Source: an uncultured Aquimarina sp. (GTDB taxonomy: Bacteria > Bacteroidota > Bacteroidia > Flavobacteriales > Flavobacteriaceae). Taken from it: 64,000 nucleotides of DNA. Positions 53,955 through 62,779 of this stretch are shown piece after piece; the stretch's first letter is position 1; every line of letters starts with the position of its first letter. The stretch is from the NCBI GenBank assembly GCA_947500505.1, contig CANMSL010000003.1, forward strand, positions 434,001-498,000. Reading direction: 5' to 3'. A program made the position numbers and the translations under genes. The notes beneath the pieces were generated by a model. That model saw only the letters and a program-made list of their open reading frames with translations. It was not told the origin of the DNA and ran no database searches.

Positions 53955-54716
53955 ATGAACAGAATTAACAAAGCTCTTGAGCAAAATAAAAAACTGCTAT
54001 CCATCTATTTTACAGCTGGATATCCATCACTACACGATACTAATAAAATCATTCAGGATCTGGAAAAAAGCGGTGTCGATATGATAGAAATTGGATTACC
54101 TTTTAGTGATCCGTTGGCAGATGGGCCCACTATACAAGAAAGCTCTACTCTAGCTTTGAAAAACGGAATGACTACAAAATTATTATTCGAACAACTTGCA
54201 GATATTCGTCAATCAGTAAACATTCCTCTAATTATTATGGGATATTTTAACCCTATGATGCAATATGGCGTAGAAGCTTTTTGTGCCAAATGCCAGGAGA
54301 TTGGTATTGATGGATTAATTATTCCTGATTTACCAGTGGCAGAATATCACGAACAGTATCAGGAGACTTTTGAAAAATACGGATTGATCAATGTTTTTCT
54401 AATTACACCTCAAACTTCTGAAGAACGTATTAGATTTATAGACAGCGTGTCTAATGGGTTTATCTATATGGTGAGCTCTGCGAGTGTTACAGGATCCACA
54501 TCTGGATTTGGCAATACTCAAGAAGCATATTTTGAACGCATTGCAAATATGAATCTAAAAGCTTCACAGATTGTTGGCTTTGGAATTAGTAATAACGAAA
54601 CATTTACACAGGCAACAAAAACTGCAAAGGGAGCAATTATAGGGTCGGCATTTATCAAATACTTAACTCATAATGGAGTGGATAGTATCGAAGAATTTAT
54701 AAAAGAAATTCGGTAA
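53955..54716 (+). CDS. trpA: Tryptophan synthase alpha subunit
   Basis: Cleaves indole-3-glycerol phosphate to indole and glyceraldehyde 3-phosphate. The 253-aa TIM barrel has catalytic Glu and Asp in DMIEIGLPFSDPLADGPTIQ, PLIIMGYFNPMMQYGVEAF, GLIIPDLPVAEY and YMVSSASVTGSTSGFG. It is the last trp gene of the operon, complete and normal in length. Confidence 0.97.
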   Translation: MNRINKALEQNKKLLSIYFTAGYPSLHDTNKIIQDLEKSGVDMIEIGLPFSDPLADGPTIQESSTLALKNGMTTKLLFEQLADIRQSVNIPLIIMGYFNPMMQYGVEAFCAKCQEIGIDGLIIPDLPVAEYHEQYQETFEKYGLINVFLITPQTSEERIRFIDSVSNGFIYMVSSASVTGSTSGFGNTQEAYFERIANMNLKASQIVGFGISNNETFTQATKTAKGAIIGSAFIKYLTHNGVDSIEEFIKEIR

Positions 54717-54808
54717 TGAAATAAATTCGACAAATATAAAATCTGCTATATTTGATATATTAGAAGCGAAAAATTATTCAAATTATTAAGACAACCTGAG
54801 TTTCATTA

Positions 54809-55069
54809 ATGAGTTTTATATCCATTCCTTTAGTAATAGCTATCATTTTAATTTTTGTTTTAATCAAATGGTTAAGGCCAGATTTTTTACAATTCAAAAA
54901 AACCATACAGCAAAAACCGGAGGGATTACTAGATATCGATGATCGTTACAATGTTGAAAAAATTGAGAGAGAAAAAGAGTTAAACCAATTGTTGGAAAAG
55001 ATAAATAAAAAAGGAATCAATAAGCTTAGTGCATCAGAAAAAGAAAGATTAGAAGAATTATCTAATTAA
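54809..55069 (+). CDS. Small single-pass membrane protein (DUF6576-like tail)
   Basis: An 86-aa protein with one transmembrane helix (IPLVIAIILIFVLIKWL) and a charged tail: LLDIDDRYNVEKIEREKELN, LLEKINKKGINKLSASEKER. The tail resembles the short cytoplasmic module at the end of Bacteroidota rhomboid-type proteins; here it is on its own. The function is unknown. Confidence 0.65.
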   Translation: MSFISIPLVIAIILIFVLIKWLRPDFLQFKKTIQQKPEGLLDIDDRYNVEKIEREKELNQLLEKINKKGINKLSASEKERLEELSN

Positions 55070-55075
55070 ACATAA

Positions 55076-56338
55076 TCATTCTTTCTTGAATAGATTATCC
55101 AGAAATTTCTCTAGTTTTTCTCTTTTTAGCTGCTGAATATTTAGTTTAAGTTTGGTAATAAACCCAAATGAATCTCCGTTAACACGGGTTGATCCTGAAA
55201 TATACAGCTCATTTTTTCCTCCTAATCTTATTTTATTAAGATTTATAATCGGGTAATCCAAAATAACTGAGGCTACGCCATTGACGCCGTAGTCAGCATC
55301 AATTCCCCCATGAGGTAATAATTTTTTAATCAATATTTCCATCTCACTATCCAGACTTGTTGAAACAATGAAAACTTCCCCCTTTTGGTTTACAATAAAG
55401 TCGGTGTTGTAAATGTCCGCACTGTATCCCATTTCTCCGGTATCAAAAAAAGAGGTTTCTAAATTTCCTTTTGCACCATATTTTCGGATCCGATATATTC
55501 CTTCTGAAGCATTTTCTATTTGAGATGTATATAATTCTGTATTCGATAGAACAATATGATCAAATGATTGATAATCTTCCTCTATGGTAAGACAATACAA
55601 GTTATTAGACTCCATCTGATCACTATCGAATCCTGCCAGATACGTTGATTGCTCCTGTCCATTATCTACAGACTCAGAGTATGCAAGCAATAAATAATCA
55701 TCCTCCATGGCAGAACAATTTAATGTAAAATGGTGATCATCATATAGACTGGATGATACTGTTTCTCCGATATCAGAAAGCTTTAGAATGGCTATTTTTT
55801 CCTTTTTATTTGAAGTGTCAAAATCTTGAACTTTGGCAACTACAATTATTTCATTACTTGAGGATGCATAAATATATTGACCATAATTATCATCTAAATT
55901 ATCTAGTATATTTTTTTTATAAACTCCGCTATGTCCAAATCCGTGGTCTACACTTCCATCTTCATAAAATCCATTGATAGAAATCATCCAGCTATGTCCG
56001 TTCCAGAAATTTGATAATACTAAAATGCTTCCATCTGATTTAGCACTCATAGCTACCGGTATGGTATTTTGATTATTTAAATTACTCGATGTTATATTAA
56101 ACCGAATATCTTTTTTACCGTTTGTATGCAACCGCACCAGGTTTTTCTCATCATCAGACTCATAAAGAACATGGATCTTACCCTCCTCAATAACATCAAA
56201 ATCGATGATATAAGAAGAAGTCATTCCTAATTCTTTAAACAACAGTAATCCATCCCTAGAAAAGTCAGTGTCTAACTGTTGAGCAATACTATTTAAGGAG
56301 ATGCAATAGTAAAAAACAAGTACATAATAAATTCTCAT
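55076..56338 (-). CDS. Secreted delta-60-type repeat beta-propeller protein
   Basis: A 420-aa protein from MRIYYVLVFYYCISLNSIAQ, a clean signal peptide at 56338; the frame opens at 56368. Delta-60 repeats are seen as LDTDFSRDGLLLF, VDHGFGHSGVYKK and IDADYGVNGVASVIL. It is a paralog of the protein at 57287-58774 but lacks the C-terminal T9SS sorting domain, ending in LEKFLDNLFKKE. It may stay periplasmic or be exported another way. The function is unknown. Confidence 0.8.
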   Translation of the reverse strand: MRIYYVLVFYYCISLNSIAQQLDTDFSRDGLLLFKELGMTSSYIIDFDVIEEGKIHVLYESDDEKNLVRLHTNGKKDIRFNITSSNLNNQNTIPVAMSAKSDGSILVLSNFWNGHSWMISINGFYEDGSVDHGFGHSGVYKKNILDNLDDNYGQYIYASSSNEIIVVAKVQDFDTSNKKEKIAILKLSDIGETVSSSLYDDHHFTLNCSAMEDDYLLLAYSESVDNGQEQSTYLAGFDSDQMESNNLYCLTIEEDYQSFDHIVLSNTELYTSQIENASEGIYRIRKYGAKGNLETSFFDTGEMGYSADIYNTDFIVNQKGEVFIVSTSLDSEMEILIKKLLPHGGIDADYGVNGVASVILDYPIINLNKIRLGGKNELYISGSTRVNGDSFGFITKLKLNIQQLKREKLEKFLDNLFKKE

Positions 56339-56417
56339 AACGAAACACAGTGGTAACTTTTTGGCCACACTCGCTATAGCGGTAGTATCAGAATGGGAAG
56401 ATAAGGGGTATGAAACA

Positions 56418-56453
56418 AACCTAATTAATTATTCTTGAATAATTAATTAGGTT
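56418..56453. terminator. Strong hairpin in divergent intergenic region
   Basis: Perfect 17-bp arms AACCTAATTAATTATTC and GAATAATTAATTAGGTT surround a 2-base centre. It is followed by ATTTTTAATT on the plus strand. It sits between genes that point away from each other, so an ordinary end-of-gene terminator is not expected; a repeat or mobile palindrome is equally likely. Confidence 0.6.
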
Positions 56454-56554
56454 ATTTTTAATTAGCATCAAAAAAAAGAATTAATATATTATAATCCAAG
56501 ATTTTTCTTAATAATAAAATATTCATTTTATTTACTTACCTATATTTAGAACCT

Positions 56555-57136
56555 ATGAATAAATTCACGATATCCTTATTACTATCTTTTGTCTCTTTTA
56601 CTCTTTTTGCTCAGGAAGACTTTTATAAACAATTGTCTGAATCCGCATTAACACTAACCAAGCAAAATGTCACCTATGATCCGTCATATTTTTCAATAAC
56701 ATATCCTAACGGAGACATCCCTAGTGATAAAGGTGTTTGTACGGATGTTGTGATCAGGGCCTATAGAAAATTAGGAATTGATCTTCAGAAAGAAGTACAC
56801 GAGGATATGAAAGCAAATTTTGGCATCTATCCAAAAAATTGGGGATTATCTAAAACTGATACAAATATTGATCACAGAAGAGTTCCGAATTTAATGACTT
56901 TCTTTTCCAGGTTTGGCAAGGTAAAATCTATTTCTAACAAAGCGGGAGATTACATCCCTGGTGATATTGTATGTTGGAGTCTAGGAGGAGGACTCACTCA
57001 TATAGGGTTGGTCGTCGATAAAAAATCCAAGGATCAAAAACGATATATGATCGTTCATAATATTGGTGGCGGACAAGTCTTAGCCGATTGTCTTTTTGAT
57101 TATAAGATTATTGGCCATTATAAATATCAGAAATAA
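56555..57136 (+). CDS. Secreted DUF1287-family protein
   Basis: A 193-aa exported protein with signal peptide (SLLLSFVSFTLFAQ) and the DUF1287 pattern: VTYDPSYFSITYPNGDIPSD, KGVCTDVVIRAYRKLGIDLQ, IDHRRVPNLMTFFSRFGK and PGDIVCWSLGGGLTHIGLVV. The conserved Cys (GVCTD) and His (THIGLV) suggest an NlpC/P60-like cysteine-hydrolase fold acting in the envelope. It lies between two delta-60 repeat genes on the other strand. Confidence 0.88.
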   Translation: MNKFTISLLLSFVSFTLFAQEDFYKQLSESALTLTKQNVTYDPSYFSITYPNGDIPSDKGVCTDVVIRAYRKLGIDLQKEVHEDMKANFGIYPKNWGLSKTDTNIDHRRVPNLMTFFSRFGKVKSISNKAGDYIPGDIVCWSLGGGLTHIGLVVDKKSKDQKRYMIVHNIGGGQVLADCLFDYKIIGHYKYQK

Positions 57137-57286
57137 CTAAGCTAGTACCTTAACTACAAAAGTTTTAACACTCTAGAAAAAGTATCTTCTTAATAGACTA
57201 TCAACAAACATCTTAAAATCATTATGATTAATATATTTTTAAGCAATAAAAACTCAAATCTATTTGATAGTACACCAAGAACTATT

Positions 57287-58774
57287 TCAAAAGGATTTTT
57301 TTGAAAATTCACCCGTTGAAGTATTCATTTCCAAGTAATACAATCCTTTAGAATAATCAGATAAATCGATTTCTAACCCTTTTAAATAAAACGAATCCTC
57401 TTCATAATCAATTCCTCCAATTTGTTTACCCCCCAAATCAAAAATCTTTATTTGACTTACAAACAGTTTGTCTGGTCCGTTTAATGTAATTTTTCCATCG
57501 GACGGGTTTGGATAAAAAACTACTTTATCTGCAACGTTAACTTCTTCCACGTTTAGCAAAAACTCATCTACAAGCACTTTGGTTATAAAACCAAAACCAT
57601 CATTAGCTAATGGGGCAGTTTCTGTTGTGCCACTAATGTAAAGATAATCTTGAGCCGCATCTAAATCTATTTTTATTCTATTTTCATCTACAAAATCTGC
57701 CAAAGTAATTGTAAAAATACCATCAGTTCCAAAATTAGTATCCTCTTGTCCATTGGCTAATACTTTCTGCACGAGTAATTGTTTACCATCATTCTCATTT
57801 ACGGACACCCAGAATGTTTCTCCATTACTATTAACGATATTATCTGTTTTAAATGTATTCGTATTTAATTCTGCAACTCCTGAATTACCGAAAGCATTAT
57901 CAATGAGCCCATCTTGATCATATTTACGGATATTGAACAATTGATTGGATCTATCCTCTAAGTTTGATGCATAAACATGTGCATTTATGACATTTAATTT
58001 ATTAAATTTTTGATCCCCGGCTCCTATATTTCTACTTACTAATGAAGTTTCACTTTGATCATTTATATTAAATTTATTAATATTGGCAGTGGTGTTGGGG
58101 CTAGGTAAAGCTACCCAATATCCCATGAATAAATCATTTCCAACTAACGTTGAAGCTGACCAAATTATATTATCTCCAAAAGATCTAGTAAAAATAGTGC
58201 TTCCGGACTCAGACACCTTCAATATGGTGGCATTATCAGGATCCGCTGGACTAAAAGCTGTATAATCTGCCGCAACTATAATTTCGTTAACAGAGGTTAT
58301 ATGAATTTGTCTTCCATATCGGTCATCATCATTGCTTGCTATGTTCTGATATCTACCATTAGTACCAAAACTCATATCTACAGTCCCATCTGTTCCAAAT
58401 GCATTTAGGATCGTTGCCCATTTAGTACTTATAAACTCATTAGATAATACGACGATTCCCCCATCTGACTTGACCTCTAGCCCAACCGGAATCACATCAT
58501 TATCATCCACATATTTTAAGTCTCCATTAGTATTAAAAGATGTATCGTAAGTGCCATTTTCATTTAATCGGAGAATGTGGCCTTCGTTCCCAGAAATTGC
58601 CAATGCAACAATTTTATTCTCACTCGTAATTATAAAATCTGTAAGAGAGGATCTTGAAACACCAAAGTCATCGAAAAGATAAATTCCATTATCTGCAAAA
58701 TCAGTATCAATCTCTTGTGCTTTACAAATAATTCCAGCACACAAAACCAGTGTAAAAAGTAGTTGTATTTTCAT
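57287..58774 (-). CDS. T9SS-secreted delta-60 repeat beta-propeller protein
   Basis: A 495-aa protein with signal peptide (IQLLFTLVLCAGIICKAQ) and several delta-60 repeats (IDTDFADNGIYLFDDFG, YDTSFNTNGDLKYV, VDMSFGTNGRYQ, IDNAFGNSGVAELN, EDTNFGTDGIFTITL). The C-terminus is a T9SS type A sorting domain (VVFYPNPSDGKITLNG to YSKGLYYLEMNT). Hence it should be displayed on or released from the cell surface. Its ligand is unknown. Confidence 0.9.
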   Translation of the reverse strand: MKIQLLFTLVLCAGIICKAQEIDTDFADNGIYLFDDFGVSRSSLTDFIITSENKIVALAISGNEGHILRLNENGTYDTSFNTNGDLKYVDDNDVIPVGLEVKSDGGIVVLSNEFISTKWATILNAFGTDGTVDMSFGTNGRYQNIASNDDDRYGRQIHITSVNEIIVAADYTAFSPADPDNATILKVSESGSTIFTRSFGDNIIWSASTLVGNDLFMGYWVALPSPNTTANINKFNINDQSETSLVSRNIGAGDQKFNKLNVINAHVYASNLEDRSNQLFNIRKYDQDGLIDNAFGNSGVAELNTNTFKTDNIVNSNGETFWVSVNENDGKQLLVQKVLANGQEDTNFGTDGIFTITLADFVDENRIKIDLDAAQDYLYISGTTETAPLANDGFGFITKVLVDEFLLNVEEVNVADKVVFYPNPSDGKITLNGPDKLFVSQIKIFDLGGKQIGGIDYEEDSFYLKGLEIDLSDYSKGLYYLEMNTSTGEFSKKSF

Positions 58775-58978
58775 TCAAATAGATATTAAGTTAAAGCTTT
58801 AAGCCCATTATTTATCAACGTGGACTTGGTCTAAATTTAATTACTTCTTAATAATAAGTTCCAAAAACAGGTTAAATGTTACTACAAAAATTAGTTTTTT
58901 ATTTTGACAATCAGAATTTGATCAAGTTGGATGGAAATTGAAGCACAACTGCAAAGATTCAATCTTACAAACGAGTTC

Positions 58979-59671
58979 CTAAAAATATTGGCCATATTGC
59001 AGCACTCTAAAATCGACAGTAGTAAATTTTGGATTTTGCTTTTTTAAGTCTTTATATCGTTGTAAACTCCCTATGGATCGATTCGCAGCCCCAGAAGGAG
59101 CCGTAAGAGATACTGTTTTTATAATTCTATTTAAATTGCCTCTTGACTCCGCTCGAGATGATAGTTTTGATGGAAGTGTGAATTGATGTATTCTGGGAAT
59201 ATCATTCGATACTAATTCTAATGGTAATTGATAATTTTTAAGATGCTTCCTAAAAAAATATTCCGGTCCATTTTTACTATTACCACCGGTAAATAGAAGT
59301 GTTTTAATCTTTGGGTATTGATGTAAATAAGATACCACATCTCTTAATTGAATATCCTGCATCCCTAAATCTGACGCATCAATTTTTTCCCTCCGACAAC
59401 TATGCACAATATCACAAACACCGATTCCTCTGGAAGCTAAAAAACGCTTGCGCTGATCAACTGCTTCCTTTGTAGTTTCGTATTTTAGGTTTAAATCAAA
59501 AATACGATCCAAAACCGGCCATAGTAATCCACTGATACTGCCGTAACAAAAATCAACATCTCCCTTTTTAAGTTCTCCTGTAGTAAAACGAGGTGGTGGT
59601 AAGGTGCCAACTATTAGTTTTGTGGCTCCTTCAGGAAAAAAAGGTTTGTATGGATGTGTATGTTGAAACAA
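58979..59671 (-). CDS. Uracil-DNA glycosylase-like protein with repeat-derived insert
   Basis: A 230-aa cytoplasmic protein: ATKLIVGTLPPPRFTTGE (possible first UDG motif), DVDFCYGSISGLLWPVLDRI, GIGVCDIVHSCRREKIDASD, KTLLFTGGNSKNGPEYFFRK and VSLTAPSGAANRSIGSLQRY. This fits the uracil-DNA glycosylase superfamily, where the enzyme removes damaged bases. Within it, SSRAESRG is encoded by a dispersed repeat (59138-59163), as an in-frame insertion before the last motif. The call is of moderate strength because catalytic residues were not verified. Confidence 0.72.
   Translation of the reverse strand: MFQHTHPYKPFFPEGATKLIVGTLPPPRFTTGELKKGDVDFCYGSISGLLWPVLDRIFDLNLKYETTKEAVDQRKRFLASRGIGVCDIVHSCRREKIDASDLGMQDIQLRDVVSYLHQYPKIKTLLFTGGNSKNGPEYFFRKHLKNYQLPLELVSNDIPRIHQFTLPSKLSSRAESRGNLNRIIKTVSLTAPSGAANRSIGSLQRYKDLKKQNPKFTTVDFRVLQYGQYF
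59138..59163. repeat. Dispersed repeat inside the glycosylase-like gene
   Basis: On the minus strand TATCATCTCGAGCGGAGTCA and AGAGGC match the common flavobacterial repeat with core TCTCGAGCGGAGTCGAGAGG. It reads in frame as SSRAESRG. Confidence 0.75.
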
Positions 59672-59734
59672 AGCAAGTGTTGATTTATGATTTACGAATG
59701 TAGAAATATTTGCGTTAAGGATAGAAACGGCATC

Positions 59735-59761
59735 CTTTTATTTTTTGGCAAAAAATAAAAG
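59735..59761 (-). terminator. Hairpin after the MBOAT gene
   Basis: CTTTTATTTTTT (59735-59746) and AAAAAATAAAAG (59750-59761) form a 12-bp stem around GGC. It lies 87 bp past the MBOAT stop on the minus strand, before the next minus-strand gene. The A/T run gives a U-rich end. Confidence 0.55.
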
Positions 59762-59815
59762 ATATAGTGAATAGCCTGACCTGAAACGTAGTGAAGGGTA
59801 ACGTCAAAACTATTT
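59762..59815. repeat. Dispersed intergenic repeat
   Basis: AATAGCCTGACCTGAAACGT and GAAGGGTAACGTCAAAAC look like a member of the flavobacterial intergenic repeats that often carry GCCCGACC and GGGTAACG blocks. It lies between the MBOAT and glycosylase-like genes. Confidence 0.5.
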
Positions 59816-59847
59816 AAACACGTTGCTCGCTACACCCTGAAAACAAA

Positions 59848-61506
59848 CTAGAACTGAAAATAAATAAACGGTTGGAAATCTGCCGCATAGGTTTGGTAAC
59901 AGATGATTGCAACTAGTGTTGCTATTACCCCTTTGATGATAATGTTACTTTTAATAAATTGATCTAACAACCAATCTTTAGTTCGATAAGGTAACCAATG
60001 GGTAATATACCCGATTAGCATTACAATGAATACTATTCTATATTCCCATAAAACTACCAACGCATTAGCCCAATCCATATTCGTCGTAACCGATTGATAG
60101 AAACGATCAATATGATCCATGCTATTGCCTCTAAAATAAATTCTGGTAAAGGTTATAAATACAAAGGTTAATGCAATACGCCATAGTAATGCATACCAAG
60201 CTTTAGACTTTTCGTAGGGACTTATTTTACGCCAATATTTATAGGTAACAATACCTAATCCATTTAAACCACCCCAAATGACAAATTTCCATGATGCTCC
60301 GTGCCATAAACCTCCTATCAGCATGGTGATCATGATGTTTACATTAGTATTGAAGTGTCTTGCTAATGTAGATGAGAACAAGGTGATAATTAATATTACC
60401 CCTATTACCGATGTCGCTAATACAGCCACTCCAAAATTACCAAATGCCAAAGCACCTAAAAAAGTAAAAACTATAATAAAAATATAAGAAAAAATACTTC
60501 CATTACGATTTCCTCCTATAGGAATATATAAATAGTCTTTTAGCCAACTAGAGAGTGATATATGCCATCGTTTCCAGAAATCTCCACAATGGATTGCTTT
60601 GTAAGGTGAGTTAAAATTAACCGGTAATTTATATCCCATTAGTAACGCTAGACCGATTGCAATGTCAGTATACCCTGAAAAATCACCGTAAATCTGTAAT
60701 GAATACCCAAACATTGCCATAATATTTGTGAATCCCGAAAACATTTCGGGAACATCAAATACACGATCCATAAAGTTCATCGCTATAAAATCTGCAAAAA
60801 GCATCTTTTTGATCAGTCCTTTGAGAATCATAAAAGTAGCACTCCCAAATTCTTTTTTGGTGATCGTAATCTCTTTTCCTATCTGAGGTACAAAATCCGC
60901 TGCCCGTACAATAGGACCTGCTACTAATTGCGGAAAGAAGCTTACAAAAAAACCAAAATCAATAATAGAATTTAATGGTTTGATTTGTTTTCTATAAATA
61001 TCCACACTATAACTTATCGTCTGGAAAGTATAGAAAGAAATCCCTACAGGTAAAATGATCGTATCCACTGTGAAATAGTCCACATTTGCCCAGGTATTAG
61101 CAAACTGTGCCAAGTAATTGATTACCTCATACTCAGTATCAAAAAGATTGTTATATGATTCTGTAAAGAAATAAGCATACTTAAAATAACAGAGTGTTCC
61201 GAGATTGATAATCACACTTAGGGCTACCAGCATTTTCTTAAGCAAGATAGATCTGCTGTGATAGATAGCTTTTCCTAAAAAGAAATCATTAATAGTACTA
61301 AAGAGTAAAATCCCAATAAATAATCCACTGGTCTTATAATAAAACAGTAAACTTATCGCAAAAAGGTATGCGCTACGAATACTCTTTTTACGATATACTA
61401 TAGCATACAAAAAGTAGATCGCCGCAAAGAAAATCCAGAAATCAGCTTGCGTAAATATCAAAGGGAAATCCTCTGAAAAAGAAAAAATATCTTTTAATCT
61501 ATTCAT
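59848..61506 (-). CDS. MBOAT-family O-acyltransferase
   Basis: A 552-aa integral membrane enzyme with about 11 hydrophobic helices. Family marks are LPVGISFYTFQTISYSVDIY, FFPQLVAGPIVRAADFVPQI, HCGDFWKRWHISLSSWLKDY, LYIPIGGNRNG and the catalytic His in LIGGLWHGASWKFVIWGG. Like AlgI, DltB and PatA it would move acyl groups across the membrane for O-acylation of a surface polymer. Two SGNH genes lie immediately upstream, one overlapping it by 8 bp, which is the usual partnership. The target polymer is unknown. Confidence 0.92.
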   Translation of the reverse strand: MNRLKDIFSFSEDFPLIFTQADFWIFFAAIYFLYAIVYRKKSIRSAYLFAISLLFYYKTSGLFIGILLFSTINDFFLGKAIYHSRSILLKKMLVALSVIINLGTLCYFKYAYFFTESYNNLFDTEYEVINYLAQFANTWANVDYFTVDTIILPVGISFYTFQTISYSVDIYRKQIKPLNSIIDFGFFVSFFPQLVAGPIVRAADFVPQIGKEITITKKEFGSATFMILKGLIKKMLFADFIAMNFMDRVFDVPEMFSGFTNIMAMFGYSLQIYGDFSGYTDIAIGLALLMGYKLPVNFNSPYKAIHCGDFWKRWHISLSSWLKDYLYIPIGGNRNGSIFSYIFIIVFTFLGALAFGNFGVAVLATSVIGVILIITLFSSTLARHFNTNVNIMITMLIGGLWHGASWKFVIWGGLNGLGIVTYKYWRKISPYEKSKAWYALLWRIALTFVFITFTRIYFRGNSMDHIDRFYQSVTTNMDWANALVVLWEYRIVFIVMLIGYITHWLPYRTKDWLLDQFIKSNIIIKGVIATLVAIICYQTYAADFQPFIYFQF

Positions 61507-62779
61507 TAATTATTTGATTCAAAACAGAATTTGGCTCCAACTGCAGTTCTTTTTCCCACGAACTAGTTAACGCCTGTAATAATAAATCTGCCTTAATTCT
61601 ATATCCCAATTGCGTAAAATGTATCCTGTCCCTTGGCATCAATTGATGCTGATACCAATCCCTGGACGAATTAAAACCTCCCATAATTTCGTAAAAATCC
61701 CAAACAGCCATCTTATGTTTTTCTGCCAATTCATAGATGATTTTCTGCATAATCCTGGTTCTTGGATTGGGGTATTTCTTTTTATAATAAGAATCATTAG
61801 GCACTGTAAGTAACACCGCACAATCCGGATTAGCTTTCTGAGCCATTAAAATAAGATCCTCATAATACTTTCTATATTCTTCTGGTTTAAAATCCGGGTG
61901 ATATCCATCGTTGGTACCAACAGAAACTATAAACAGATCAGGCTTATACAACATCAGTTGATTATCAAAATATTTACATCTGTTATAATAATTAAAACTT
62001 GCTCCATTTACACCAATAGATGTATACTCTACACCTGGATTATCATTCATCAATTCCATACCCATCATCAGAAATTCAGGATTCTCAGGGTTTTCTATTC
62101 TTTGTACACAAAATTCTAATTCCTCTACGGTTTTTGTAAGGGTAAACTCTATAAAATATGCTTCTTTATTTACTTTGGTATCAGCAATTAATTCTGATTC
62201 TTTAAAATTAATTTCATAATCATCGCTCCAATTGTCATAGAAGATTCTAATTTTATTAAAATCATATTGTTGCGCATCATACCCTCTATGGTTGGCTTTT
62301 ATCTTGATATTAGCAATAGAATCTTTAAAAACTGCTGTTACTCCTGCCATTCCCCAGGCAACACTGTCTTTTTTAATCGAGCAACGATACCCTATCCAGT
62401 CTCCATCATACTCTACATCATAATTACTGGGATTATTTGTGCCGGCGATTTTATACGGATAGATAAATCCACGCTGTCCTTTTGCAGTCGGACTCATGTG
62501 CTGAAGATATGTTCTCAATCGATTAGAATAGATATCTGCTTGTATATGAGAACCACCGATATGAAAAATATGCACATCCTCTTTACTCCCTTTTGAAATA
62601 GTATCCAGCTTACGAAAAAGTCTAGCAAATGAAGGTGCATTCTCTACTAACTTAATCTGATTAGCTTTCCAATTAACGAATGGATATTTATTTTGGATAG
62701 TATCTATAACATAATCCTGAGCCATCATTGAAAAACTCGCTAACAATAAGTAAAATAATATTGTGCTATGTCTCATCAT
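61499..62779 (-). CDS. SGNH/GDSL-family hydrolase-like protein, O-acylation partner
   Basis: A 426-aa protein with signal peptide (cleavage near SMMAQ). Block I is IFHIGGSHIQADIY, with the Ser in GGSH rather than GDSH. Later blocks are LFIVSVGTNDGYHPDF and the Asp-His pair in MPRDRIHFTQLGYRI. It overlaps the MBOAT gene by 8 bp and the next SGNH gene by 14 bp. In alginate- or peptidoglycan-type O-acetylation such proteins act as the periplasmic acetyl carrier, so that role is likely here. Confidence 0.85.
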   Translation of the reverse strand: MMRHSTILFYLLLASFSMMAQDYVIDTIQNKYPFVNWKANQIKLVENAPSFARLFRKLDTISKGSKEDVHIFHIGGSHIQADIYSNRLRTYLQHMSPTAKGQRGFIYPYKIAGTNNPSNYDVEYDGDWIGYRCSIKKDSVAWGMAGVTAVFKDSIANIKIKANHRGYDAQQYDFNKIRIFYDNWSDDYEINFKESELIADTKVNKEAYFIEFTLTKTVEELEFCVQRIENPENPEFLMMGMELMNDNPGVEYTSIGVNGASFNYYNRCKYFDNQLMLYKPDLFIVSVGTNDGYHPDFKPEEYRKYYEDLILMAQKANPDCAVLLTVPNDSYYKKKYPNPRTRIMQKIIYELAEKHKMAVWDFYEIMGGFNSSRDWYQHQLMPRDRIHFTQLGYRIKADLLLQALTSSWEKELQLEPNSVLNQIINE

